DNA from: Paracoccaceae bacterium
GTDB lineage: Bacteria; Pseudomonadota; Alphaproteobacteria; Rhodobacterales; Rhodobacteraceae
Direction of reading: 5' to 3'
Assembly: GCA_947468085.1 (NCBI GenBank)
Contig: CANIKY010000013.1
Coordinates: 1 to 41,632, forward strand
Length of the DNA: 41,632 bases
Part shown: piece by piece, positions 24,168 to 32,132 of the stretch
How positions within the stretch are numbered: the stretch's first letter is position 1
How the letters are laid out: each line of letters opens with the position of its first letter
Translations under genes and position numbers: made by a program
The notes under the pieces: model-generated
What the model saw: only the letters and a program-made list of their open reading frames with translations
Databases searched by the model: none
What the model was told of the DNA's origin: nothing

Positions 24168-25150
24168 CCGCGCGCACCAGCAATTCTTTGGCCCAAGAGC
24201 CGCGCTACGAACTGATCACCCAAGTTCTGCGCAGTAACATCGCTTCTGGCCTACTGCCAGCGGGCCTTGTGTTGTTGGAAGGGCCGATTGCCGCCCTAAT
24301 GCAAACCAGCCGGATGCCAGTGCAAGCGGCCCTGCGCACTCTTGCCGCGGAGGGCTTGGTGCACCGCTTTAACGGGCGCGGATATCTGGTCGGCAGCCCG
24401 CATGAAGCCATAGCCCCCCTGCGCCGCGATATTGGGGCCTTTGGGCTGAACATCCCCCAAAAGATGGATGACGCGTTGCACACCCGCGGCACATGGAAGC
24501 ATTTTTATGACGAGGTCGAAGAACAAGTCGCCCTTTGCCAAGTCTTTGGCGAGTTTCGCATCGTGGAAACCGAACTGTCTGATTATTTAGGCGTCAGCCG
24601 CACCGTTGTGCGCGATGTTCTGTCACGCCTGCAAGAACGCGGGCTGATCCGCAAAAACGCCAGCTCGCACTGGATTGCGGGCCCTTTGACAGCGCGGACT
24701 CTGCGCGAAAAGTTCGAACTGCGCGCGATCGTTGAACCCGCCGCCTTGCGCTTGGCGGCCCCCCATATTCACTACAGCCAGATTGAAGCCTATCGCGACC
24801 GAATCGGTTTAGACCCGACGCTGAAGCCAGAGGGTCTGGAAGCAGCCTTGATGACGTATTGCATCGCGAAGGCATCAAACACAGCCTTGGTCGAGATTAT
24901 TCAGACCAATCAGATGCTGCTCATCTCTGTCAACCGAGCGCTAACGGGCCTAGGCCTGCCCGAGGATGAGATAGCTTTGGATCAATATCGCACACTGTTT
25001 GATCTGATAGTAAGGCATCCGATTGATTCTGCAGCAGAATACCTGCACGACCATTTGCAGATCATGGCTGCCAAAAACTTGGCGCGTATGAAAATCGTCG
25101 CGGTGATTAGTGAAACAGTCGGTTTTGCGCCATACTTGTCTCTGCAATAA
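24164..25150 (+). CDS. GntR/FadR-type regulator with two winged-helix domains
   Basis: This 328-residue protein is about 100 residues longer than ordinary FadR-type regulators. It appears to contain two GntR winged helices. The first covers residues ~14-78 (LRSNIASGLLPAGLVLLEGP, SRMPVQAALRTLAAEGLVHR, GRGYLVG). The second covers ~105-168 (VETELSDYLGVSRTVVRDVL, SRLQERGLIRK). A C-terminal FCD effector domain follows from about 172 (LREKFELRAIVEPAALRLAA). Its start overlaps the stop of the signal-less binding-protein gene, so the two are made together. It lies just before the importer operon and is the obvious candidate to bind the palindrome in that promoter. The ligand is unknown. Confidence 0.88.
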   Translation: MTARTSNSLAQEPRYELITQVLRSNIASGLLPAGLVLLEGPIAALMQTSRMPVQAALRTLAAEGLVHRFNGRGYLVGSPHEAIAPLRRDIGAFGLNIPQKMDDALHTRGTWKHFYDEVEEQVALCQVFGEFRIVETELSDYLGVSRTVVRDVLSRLQERGLIRKNASSHWIAGPLTARTLREKFELRAIVEPAALRLAAPHIHYSQIEAYRDRIGLDPTLKPEGLEAALMTYCIAKASNTALVEIIQTNQMLLISVNRALTGLGLPEDEIALDQYRTLFDLIVRHPIDSAAEYLHDHLQIMAAKNLARMKIVAVISETVGFAPYLSLQ

Positions 25151-25271
25151 AATGTATGTTGGATTGTAAAGTCATTTTATAGACACCTTAAGAGTTTGTA
25201 TAGGGCGTAAATTTTAAGTGTTTGAAGCACTTATTGCGCAAAACTACCGCAGTTTAGCAACAAATGGTTGA

Positions 25272-25300
25272 TTGACACATAGCGAAAACCGCTATGTTAT
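25272..25300 (+). promoter_or_regulatory. Importer-operon promoter with embedded palindromic operator
   Basis: TTGACA (25272-25277) and TGTTAT (25295-25300) are separated by 17 bases, a good sigma-70 arrangement. The spacer contains a perfect inverted repeat, CATAGCG (25278-25284), AAAAC, CGCTATG (25290-25296), 19 bp in all. A protein bound there would block RNA polymerase, so repression is likely. The preceding 120 bases (25151-25270) are strikingly AT-rich and contain a small TAAGTG/CACTTA repeat (25215-25233). A leader of about 105 bases separates the promoter from the ATPase start. Confidence 0.7.
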
Positions 25301-25412
25301 ACGAAGTACAGTTTGCTGATCGTTCTGCCCCGCGCATGAGGCGTGGTGTTGGCGCTATTGGCAAGAAGTGGGGGGCGGGGTGTGGCTTGGTCACAGTGCC
25401 GCGACAGGACGA

Positions 25413-26492
25413 ATGACAACGCAAACGGCTATCTTTCGGATTGACAGCGTGACGAAAAGCTACGGGGGCGTGAAAGCTCTCGATGCTGTCACGCTTGAGG
25501 CAGGGGTAAATGAATACCTGTCATTGCTGGGGCCGTCGGGCTCTGGCAAGACCACCTTGTTGCGTGTCATCGCAGGGTTTGAGGTGCCAGATAGCGGCCG
25601 TGTTTTCTTTCAAGGCCGTGACATCACCAACCTGCCCGCGCACGAACGCGGCATAGGATTTGTGTTTCAAAACTTCGCCCTTTTTCCGCATCTAACAGTG
25701 CGCCAGAATATCGCCTTCGGCATGGCCAATGGCGCGGTCCTTGTGTCGTCGGAAGAAACAGCACATCGCACTCAAACGATCATCGACATGGTCGGTCTGA
25801 CCGGGATGGAGGATCGCGGCGTCGATCAAATCTCGGGCGGGCAGCGCCAGCGGGTGGCTTTGGCGCGCACCTTGGTGATGCAGCCGAAACTGGTGTTGCT
25901 GGATGAGCCTTTGGGCGCTTTGGACGCCAACCTGCGTGGCCGGATGCGCAATGAATTGCGCGCGATCCGTGAAAGAATGGGCGTGACCTTTTTGCACGTG
26001 ACGGGCAGCGAAACCGAGGCTTTGGCCATGGGGGACAGCGTTGTGGTGCTGGATCGGGGTCGGATTATTCAGCGCGGCGCGCCCGATGACGTCTATTCCA
26101 CGCCCGCAAGCCCCGATGTGGCGCATTTCCTGAACAGGTTTAATCTGTTTGAAGGTACCCTGTCGGGTGGCACGTTCACCGGGCCTTTCGGCTCGGTGGT
26201 CGCTGCCAAAGTGACCCGCGCGCCGCGCGATGTTTATGCCATTCGCTACGACCGGCTTCGCGTGTCGCCCTTGTCGGCATCTGCCACGGGTCCTGCACTG
26301 AAAGCCACCTATATTGCGAATGAATATCTTGGCTCCTCCGTGATGAATTTCTTCGAAACCGCCGATGGCAAAGTGGTCGAGGTGGAACACCACCTAAGCC
26401 TTGGCGCGCCTGAAACCTTTGAACCCCGCCAAGACTATCTGCTGACATGGGCCCCAGAGCAGGCCATCGTTTTCGGCCGGGAGGGCAAGTGA
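25413..26492 (+). CDS. ABC importer ATPase with missing switch histidine
   Basis: This 359-residue PotA-type ATPase has Walker [10 protein letters not shown] (40-48), Q-loop FQNFALFPH, signature ISGGQ (140-144), Walker B LVLLDEP (160-166) and a C-terminal TOBE-like domain. The switch (H-loop) histidine, normally in FVTHD, is absent: the segment reads LHVTGSETEALAM, with Gly198 at the histidine position. A second, fully canonical ATPase is encoded at 31026, so an asymmetric heterodimer is plausible. I chose the ATG at 25413, preceded by AGGA, over an upstream in-frame start at 25368 because similarity begins here. It is the first gene of the operon and shares one base with the next gene. Confidence 0.9.
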   Translation: MTTQTAIFRIDSVTKSYGGVKALDAVTLEAGVNEYLSLLGPSGSGKTTLLRVIAGFEVPDSGRVFFQGRDITNLPAHERGIGFVFQNFALFPHLTVRQNIAFGMANGAVLVSSEETAHRTQTIIDMVGLTGMEDRGVDQISGGQRQRVALARTLVMQPKLVLLDEPLGALDANLRGRMRNELRAIRERMGVTFLHVTGSETEALAMGDSVVVLDRGRIIQRGAPDDVYSTPASPDVAHFLNRFNLFEGTLSGGTFTGPFGSVVAAKVTRAPRDVYAIRYDRLRVSPLSASATGPALKATYIANEYLGSSVMNFFETADGKVVEVEHHLSLGAPETFEPRQDYLLTWAPEQAIVFGREGK

Positions 26493-27358
26493 TGTCTGAC
26501 GTAACTGTCGCAGCCAAGCGTCAAGGGCCCAGTTGGCTGATCCTTCCGGGGATCGTCTGGATGGCTTTGTTCATGGTCGTGCCGATCGCGATGATCTGCT
26601 ATGTGTCCTTTTGGACGCAGACGACGTTCAACATCTCTTCCACCCCTACGCTGGCCAGCTGGAAGCAGTTCTTTTCTTCGGACACCTATACCGGCGCTTT
26701 GTGGACCACGGTGCGTATATGGCTGATCGTTTTGGCCACCACTTTTATCATCGGCTATCCGACCGCTTTGTTTGTGGGGCTTTTTGTCAAATCAAAAACC
26801 CTGTCCACGGTTTTGCTAGTTGTTTGCGTTATTCCTTTTTGGACATCCTTTCTGATCCGCGTTCTGGCGTGGCGGCCGATGCTGGGCAAGGAAGGCGCTA
26901 TCAACATCATCTTGCTTAAACTGCACATCATCAGCCAGCCGATCGAGGTTTTGCTCTTCACCGAACTGTCTGTGATCATCGGGATGAGCCAGATTTACTG
27001 CGTGTTTATGGTGGGCCCGATTGCGTTTATGCTAGGCCGGATTGATCGCAACATCATCGAAGCCGCCCGCGATCTGGGTGCGGGATTTGGGCGGATCTTT
27101 TGGAAGATCATCTTCCCGCTTAGTCTGCCCGGCGTGGTGGTGGGGGCGATCTTTGTCAGCGTCATGGTTTTGGGCGAATTTGCCACATCCGGCGCTTTGT
27201 CGGGGCGCAAGGTTAACTTGCTGGGCAACATCATCGTCACCCAAGTAGGGTCGCTGAAATGGGCCATGGCTTCTGTCACGGGGGTGATCCTGACAGTGTT
27301 CATGGGCATGGTCATCGCCGGTTTCCTGCGGATCGTTGACCTGAAGCAGGAGCTTTAA
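26492..27358 (+). CDS. ABC importer permease (PotB-like)
   Basis: This 288-residue integral membrane protein has about six hydrophobic segments, the first being LILPGIVWMALFMVVPIAMI. It carries the cytoplasmic EAA loop (EAARDLGAGFGRIFWKIIFP), which contacts the ATPase. It belongs to the spermidine/putrescine-type permease family, whose members import polyamines, opines, amino-acid derivatives and other small amines. The ATG overlaps the stop of the ATPase (TGATG), which supports this start over an upstream in-frame one. With the next gene it forms the transmembrane channel. Confidence 0.92.
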   Translation: MSDVTVAAKRQGPSWLILPGIVWMALFMVVPIAMICYVSFWTQTTFNISSTPTLASWKQFFSSDTYTGALWTTVRIWLIVLATTFIIGYPTALFVGLFVKSKTLSTVLLVVCVIPFWTSFLIRVLAWRPMLGKEGAINIILLKLHIISQPIEVLLFTELSVIIGMSQIYCVFMVGPIAFMLGRIDRNIIEAARDLGAGFGRIFWKIIFPLSLPGVVVGAIFVSVMVLGEFATSGALSGRKVNLLGNIIVTQVGSLKWAMASVTGVILTVFMGMVIAGFLRIVDLKQEL

Positions 27359-27361
27359 CCC

Positions 27362-28219
27362 ATGGAAAGCCGCGTTCTTAAACCCATGCTGGCCGTCTAT
27401 GTGGTGGCGTTTATCTTGTTTCTGTACGGGCCCTTCTTTGTGCTGTGGATCTTGTCGTTCCAGCAGGGGCCGGATGGCGGGCCGCAGTTTCCGATCACCG
27501 AATGGTCAACCTATTGGTATCGGCAAATCTTCGGCCTGACCCCGCCGTCGCGCATTGCCCCCTTGCCGGTGGGCGAGGCGTTGGTACGCTCGCTTATCTT
27601 GGCCTTTATGACGATGGTGACATCGACGGTTTTGGGCGTGATGTCGGCGCAGGCGTTCCGGCGCAAATTCCGCGGGTCGGGCTTTGTGTTCTATCTGATC
27701 GTGCTGGGCATGATGGTGCCGGGAGTGTTGACGGGGCTTGGCACATCGCTGTTGGCCAACAACGTGTTTGAGATCACGCGCCATTGGTACACCACGGCCT
27801 TTGCCACCCATGTGGCCTATACCTTCCCCTTTGCCTTTTTGGTGATGCTGGCGATTTTGAACCGCTTTGACAGTTCCGTCGAAGAGGCCGCATGGTCGCT
27901 TGGCGTCAGCCCATGGAAAACCTTCCGCAAGGTTACTTTTCCGCTGATTTTTCCGGGCGTGCTGTCAGCCATGCTGTTTGCCTTTACCTTAAGCTTCGAT
28001 GAATTCCCCCGATCGCTTTTCGCCGCCGGCGGGACCGAAGATCAAACCTTGCCCTTGGCCATCTACGGGACCTTCTCGGTGGAAATTCATCCCAATATCT
28101 TTGCCTTTGGCGTGCTGACCACGCTGTTTTCTTTCGCGCTGTTGTCGGTTTACGGGATATTGATGGGCCTGTCGGTGCGCCGCGCCCGCAAACTGGCCAT
28201 GCAAGAGGAGATTGCATGA
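27362..28219 (+). CDS. ABC importer permease (PotC-like)
   Basis: This 285-residue protein is the second permease of the importer. It has a first membrane segment VVAFILFLYGPFFVLWILSF, several more hydrophobic segments, and an EAA loop (VEEAAWSLGVSPWKTFRKVT). PotC-type permeases pair with PotB-type ones to form a heterodimeric pore. It starts three bases after the first permease and overlaps the following SDR gene by four bases (ATGA), so transporter and catabolic enzymes are translationally linked. The transported compound is unknown; linkage to SDR, amidase and imidase-like genes suggests a nitrogen compound. Confidence 0.92.
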   Translation: MESRVLKPMLAVYVVAFILFLYGPFFVLWILSFQQGPDGGPQFPITEWSTYWYRQIFGLTPPSRIAPLPVGEALVRSLILAFMTMVTSTVLGVMSAQAFRRKFRGSGFVFYLIVLGMMVPGVLTGLGTSLLANNVFEITRHWYTTAFATHVAYTFPFAFLVMLAILNRFDSSVEEAAWSLGVSPWKTFRKVTFPLIFPGVLSAMLFAFTLSFDEFPRSLFAAGGTEDQTLPLAIYGTFSVEIHPNIFAFGVLTTLFSFALLSVYGILMGLSVRRARKLAMQEEIA

Positions 28220-28944
28220 CCATGATGACCGCGATTGTCACAGGGGCTGGGTCGGGTATTGGGCAGGCGATTGCCCAGCGTTTGGCAGGGGATGGCTACA
28301 ACGTGCTGGTTAACGATTTCCGCTTGCGGGCAGCGCAGGCCACTGCCGCGCAAATCGGCGCAAAGGCAGTAGCAATTGGCGGCGACGTATCGGACGAGGG
28401 TGATGTCGCGGCCATGGTCGCTGCGGCAGAAGCGGCCTTTGGCCCCGTGACCCATTTGGTCAACTGCGCGGGCCATGTGCATCAAGGCCGGTTCATCGAC
28501 CTGAGCGTGGGCGATTTTGACAGAATGATCGCCGTGCATCTGCGCGGCACGTTCCTGTGCACCCAAGCGGTGCTTCGGGGAATGCTGGCGCGCGGATCGG
28601 GGGTGATTGTGAACATCGCCTCGCAACTGGGCCAGATCGGCGGCAACGAACTGGTGCATTATTCGGCTGCCAAGGCGGGGATTATCGGCCTGACCAAAGC
28701 CTTGGCCCGCGAAGTTTCAGCCCAAGGTGTGCGCGTGAATGCCGTGGCACCCGGCCCGATCAACACGCCCTTGGTGCGCAGCCTGTCGGAAGATTGGCAA
28801 CGTGCGAAAGCGGCTGAATTGCCCTTGGGCCGCTTTGGCGAGCCTGAAGAAGTCGCCAATACCGTGGCCTTTCTTTGTTCGCCGCAAGCCTCGTTGTTTG
28901 TCGGCCAAACCCTTGGCCCGAATTCCGGAGATGTGATGCTATGA
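28216..28944 (+). CDS. SDR-family oxidoreductase (first of two)
   Basis: This 242-residue short-chain dehydrogenase has the cofactor loop TGAGSGIG at the N terminus, GDVSD after beta-3, NCAGH in place of NNAG, a catalytic serine in NIASQLGQIGG, the YSAAK catalytic motif and an APGPINTPLV segment. It would oxidise or reduce an alcohol/ketone with NAD(P)(H). An acidic residue at the end of beta-2 (VNDF) suggests NAD preference. It overlaps both neighbours by ATGA junctions. An in-frame ATG two codons in is an alternative start. Its substrate is presumably an imported compound or ring-opened product. Confidence 0.92.
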   Translation: MTMMTAIVTGAGSGIGQAIAQRLAGDGYNVLVNDFRLRAAQATAAQIGAKAVAIGGDVSDEGDVAAMVAAAEAAFGPVTHLVNCAGHVHQGRFIDLSVGDFDRMIAVHLRGTFLCTQAVLRGMLARGSGVIVNIASQLGQIGGNELVHYSAAKAGIIGLTKALAREVSAQGVRVNAVAPGPINTPLVRSLSEDWQRAKAAELPLGRFGEPEEVANTVAFLCSPQASLFVGQTLGPNSGDVML

Positions 28945-29696
28945 GCGATGTCGTTTTGATCACTGGCGCAGGAATAGGCATCGGTCGGGCCACGGCAAAG
29001 GCTTTTGCCAAGGCGGGCTTTCATGTCGTGGCAACCGATGTATTGGCGGCGGAAGGCGCTTCTGTTGTAGCCGAGATCGTGGCCGAGGGTGGCACGGCAG
29101 AGTTTCATATGCTCGACGTTCGCTCGACCGAAGCCGCCGATGCGGTGGTGGCTGCGGTAGAGGCCAAGCATGGCGCCATCGATGTGATCGTGGCCAATGC
29201 AGGCATTGCCCACCGCGTGCCCTTGGATCAGATGACCGATGCCAAGTGGGACCACACCTTTGACATCGACCTGAAAGGGATCTTCCGCGTTGTGCGCCCT
29301 GCTTTGGCGGGGATGAAGCAGCGCAAAAAGGGGGCGATCGTGGCCTTGTCGTCGATCATGGGCGTGGCCTATGGCTGGGACGAACACGTGCATTATTCAG
29401 CGGCAAAATCCGGCGTGGTGGGCCTTGTGCGCGGCCTTGCGGTGGAATTGGCCAAAGACGGAATCCGGGTGAACGGCATTGCGCCGGGCTACATCCGGAC
29501 AGCGCAGCTTTTGTCGAAGGAACATTCCCTCGGCCCGGAAGCTGCCGAGAAGGCGGGGGAGTTCATCCCCATGGGTCGCATCGGTCAACCAGAAGAAATT
29601 GCCGATGTCGCCCTGTTCCTCGCTTCCAACGCGGCCCGCTACATGACGGGTCAAGTGGTAGTGGTCGACGGAGGTTTGCTGGTCGGGCGTTATTAA
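28941..29696 (+). CDS. SDR-family oxidoreductase (second of two)
   Basis: This 251-residue short-chain dehydrogenase has TGAGIGIGRATAK, VATDV with an aspartate after beta-2 (NAD-type), LDVRS, VANAGIAH, the catalytic SSIMGVAYGW serine region, YSAAKSGVVGL and a C-terminal GQVVVVDGGLLVGRY. I chose the ATG at 28941, which overlaps the first SDR stop, over a longer in-frame start at 28875 inside that gene. The two SDRs are not recent duplicates, so they may catalyse consecutive or opposite steps. They sit inside the transporter operon, between the permeases and the binding-protein gene. Confidence 0.92.
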   Translation: MSDVVLITGAGIGIGRATAKAFAKAGFHVVATDVLAAEGASVVAEIVAEGGTAEFHMLDVRSTEAADAVVAAVEAKHGAIDVIVANAGIAHRVPLDQMTDAKWDHTFDIDLKGIFRVVRPALAGMKQRKKGAIVALSSIMGVAYGWDEHVHYSAAKSGVVGLVRGLAVELAKDGIRVNGIAPGYIRTAQLLSKEHSLGPEAAEKAGEFIPMGRIGQPEEIADVALFLASNAARYMTGQVVVVDGGLLVGRY

Positions 29697-29741
29697 CCCG
29701 GCCAGTATGAAGAAACGAACAATCAACTCGGAGATACTGAA

Positions 29742-30962
29742 ATGAAACACAGTTCACTATCCCGCCGTGGGTTCCTGAAAGGGACCGCCGGCGTTGCACT
29801 GGCGGCAGGCGGTTTGCCCTTCTTGGGCGCGCAGCAAGCTTTCGCCGCCGACCTTGCCGGCCAAGAGCTGCGCACTGTCGGTCTTTCTGTGACCGTGCAG
29901 GACCGTATCCTGGCGGACTTCCAAGCCGCTTCGGGCGTTAAGGCCGTGTCGGGCAAAGCCGACATTTTCCCCAACACGCAAACCGAACTGCTTTCAGGCT
30001 CGACTGCTTACGACTGCTGGGAAACCATCGGCGAGCGTCTGCCATCGATCACCCAGACCGGCCTTGTCTCGCCCATCGCCACCTCGGCGCTGACGAACTG
30101 GACCGGCGTGGGCGAAAGCTTCCTGAAGGCTGACCCGAAGTGGGATGCCAAGGCACAGATCGTCGGCCAGATCTACACCGACGAGTCGATGACCGCCCTC
30201 AATATGGTCCCGACCGTTTATAACTTTGACTCTATCGGCTACCGTCCTGACCTCGTTTCGGCGGAGGAAGCGTCGATGTGGTCCTCGCTGTTTGACCCCA
30301 AGTTCAAGGGCAAGACCGGCCTGAACGTTGACCCGCTGATCGCCTTCGGTCAAGCCGTGCTGGCCATGAACGAACTCGGTCTGCTGGAAGTGAAGAACCC
30401 GGGCAATCCGGATGCGGCTTCGATCGAAGAAGCAGCCAAGTTCCTGATCTCGAAGAAGAAAGAAGGCCAGTTCCGCGCCCTTTGGGGTGACTTTGGTGAA
30501 TTGGTCAACCTGATGGCTTCGGGCGAGATGGTTCTGGCTGACGCTTGGCAGCCGGCGGTTATGGCTGTGAAGGCACAGGGCGTTCAGTGCTCTTACGCCA
30601 CGATGAAGAGCGGCTATCGCGGCTGGTCGATCGGCGTTTCGGCGCTGAAATCCTCGCCCAACCTCGACGCTGTGACGGCTTATGCCGATTATTGGCTGTC
30701 GGGCGGCCCGGCTGTGGCTGTGTCGGAGCAGGGCTACTATTCGCCCAACGACAAGGTCAAAGGCATCATGGCGGCTGAGAAGTACGCCTTCTGGTACGAA
30801 GGTGCACCATGGGTTGGCGCGGAAGAGCGCGGCATCAAGGAAGGCGATCTGCGCGATGGCGGCTCCTTGGCGACTCGTGCAGCGAACGTCGCTTACTGGC
30901 ACCAGTGGCCCGATGAGTACGACCTGTTGATGGCCAAGTGGGACGAATTCCTGTCGGCCTAA
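29742..30962 (+). CDS. Tat-exported solute-binding protein of the ABC importer
   Basis: This 406-residue binding protein has a twin-arginine signal: SRRGFLK (residues 7-13), a hydrophobic stretch and an AFA-AD cleavage site near residue 35. The mature fold is of the PotD/PotF type. Tat export suggests it folds in the cytoplasm before export. It is the periplasmic receptor for the importer encoded just upstream. It uses more codons typical of highly expressed genes (for example GGT, GTT, CGT) than its neighbours. GGAGA precedes the ATG. A strong hairpin 12 bases after the stop probably protects its mRNA. Its signal-less paralogue is at 22920-24167. Confidence 0.93.
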   Translation: MKHSSLSRRGFLKGTAGVALAAGGLPFLGAQQAFAADLAGQELRTVGLSVTVQDRILADFQAASGVKAVSGKADIFPNTQTELLSGSTAYDCWETIGERLPSITQTGLVSPIATSALTNWTGVGESFLKADPKWDAKAQIVGQIYTDESMTALNMVPTVYNFDSIGYRPDLVSAEEASMWSSLFDPKFKGKTGLNVDPLIAFGQAVLAMNELGLLEVKNPGNPDAASIEEAAKFLISKKKEGQFRALWGDFGELVNLMASGEMVLADAWQPAVMAVKAQGVQCSYATMKSGYRGWSIGVSALKSSPNLDAVTAYADYWLSGGPAVAVSEQGYYSPNDKVKGIMAAEKYAFWYEGAPWVGAEERGIKEGDLRDGGSLATRAANVAYWHQWPDEYDLLMAKWDEFLSA

Positions 30963-30974
30963 GCTTACAAAATA

Positions 30975-31000
30975 CCGGTCGGGGCCTACGCCCCGACCGG
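30975..31000 (+). terminator. Perfect hairpin between binding-protein and second ATPase genes
   Basis: CCGGTCGGGGC (30975-30985) and GCCCCGACCGG (30990-31000) form an 11-bp perfect stem with a CTAC loop and no T-run. It is more likely an mRNA 3'-end stabiliser or partial terminator, raising binding-protein output over the downstream genes, than a full stop. The next gene starts 25 bases later. Confidence 0.65.
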
Positions 31001-31025
31001 ACCCCCTGTTGCAAGGATAAGACCT

Positions 31026-32126
31026 GTGGCCTACGACCTTCAGCTTTCCCATATCGGTAAGGTTTATGACAATGGCACGCCCGCGGTCATCGACTTCAAT
31101 CTGGATGTGGATAAAGGCGAATTTATTGCCTTTCTGGGGCCATCAGGCTGTGGCAAAACGACAACCCTGCGTATGATTGCAGGCTTTGAGACGATCACCT
31201 CGGGTGACTTGCTGATCCGCGGCAGCCGGATCAACGACCTGCTGCCGGAAAAGCGCCCCACGTCGATGATCTTCCAGAATTACGCGCTGTTTCCCCATAT
31301 GAACGTGCGCCAGAACATCCGCTTTGGCCTAGAGGTCAAGGGCATGGCCGCGGCTGAGGCTGACCGCAAGGTCGACCGGATCATTGACAAATTGGGCCTG
31401 ACCGATGTGGCCACCATGCGCCCCAACCGCCTGTCAGGCGGCCAGCGCCAGCGCATTGCCCTTGCGCGGTCTTTGGTGGTGGAACCTGATATTCTTCTGC
31501 TGGACGAACCCTTGGGTGCTTTGGACGCCAACCTGCGCAAAAGCATCCAAAACGAGTTGAAACTGTTGCAGCGCGAGTTGGGGATTACCTTTGTGTTCGT
31601 GACCCACGCGCAATCGGAAGCCTTGGCGCTGTCAGACCGTATCGTTGTGATGAACGCAGGCCGTGTGGAACAAATCAGCCCGCCGCGCGAATTGTACACC
31701 CGCCCGCAAAGCCTGTTTGTCAGCCGCTTTATCGGGGCCAACACGCTTATTCCGGGTGTTGTGAAAGATCTTGCTGGCGAGGGGGTCACGCTTGACACGG
31801 CCTTTGGCATTCTAACCGGCGAAAAGCATGATCGGTTGGCATCGGGCGACAAAGCCTCGCTGATCCTGCCGGCAGAGGCGGTGGATATTTTGCCCGCCAA
31901 TGTTGCGCCGGAAGAGGCCCGTAAGACCTACGGCACCAATATGATCCCCTGCCAGATCACACGGGCGCAGTTGATTGGGCATATCCTGCAGATGGGCGTG
32001 CAATTGCCCAACGGCGATGTGATCGCTGTCGAGGGCCACGCCGACAAGTATCGCGGCCAGTTTGCCGCCGGCGCGCAGGCCTTTGTCGCGTGGCAGGCCC
32101 CGCGATCAACCGTGATCAAGCACTAG
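31026..32126 (+). CDS. ABC importer ATPase (canonical second copy)
   Basis: This 366-residue PotA/UgpC-type ATPase has Walker A GPSGCGKTT (38-46), Q-loop IFQNYALFPH, signature LSGGQ (136-140), Walker B ILLLDEP and an intact switch histidine (His194 in FVTHAQSEAL), followed by a TOBE domain. The start is a GTG nine bases after AAGGA; no ATG fits better. It is the second ATPase in a unit with only two permeases and one binding protein. The first ATPase lacks the switch histidine, so this copy probably supplies the competent catalytic site. The amidase begins six bases downstream. Confidence 0.92.
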   Translation: MAYDLQLSHIGKVYDNGTPAVIDFNLDVDKGEFIAFLGPSGCGKTTTLRMIAGFETITSGDLLIRGSRINDLLPEKRPTSMIFQNYALFPHMNVRQNIRFGLEVKGMAAAEADRKVDRIIDKLGLTDVATMRPNRLSGGQRQRIALARSLVVEPDILLLDEPLGALDANLRKSIQNELKLLQRELGITFVFVTHAQSEALALSDRIVVMNAGRVEQISPPRELYTRPQSLFVSRFIGANTLIPGVVKDLAGEGVTLDTAFGILTGEKHDRLASGDKASLILPAEAVDILPANVAPEEARKTYGTNMIPCQITRAQLIGHILQMGVQLPNGDVIAVEGHADKYRGQFAAGAQAFVAWQAPRSTVIKH

Positions 32127-32132
32127 GGGCAG

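Noticed and set aside
29994-31052. 352-codon minus-strand frame across the solute-binding-protein gene
   Set aside because: Antisense to a Tat-signal binding protein; the residue pattern is a complement artefact.
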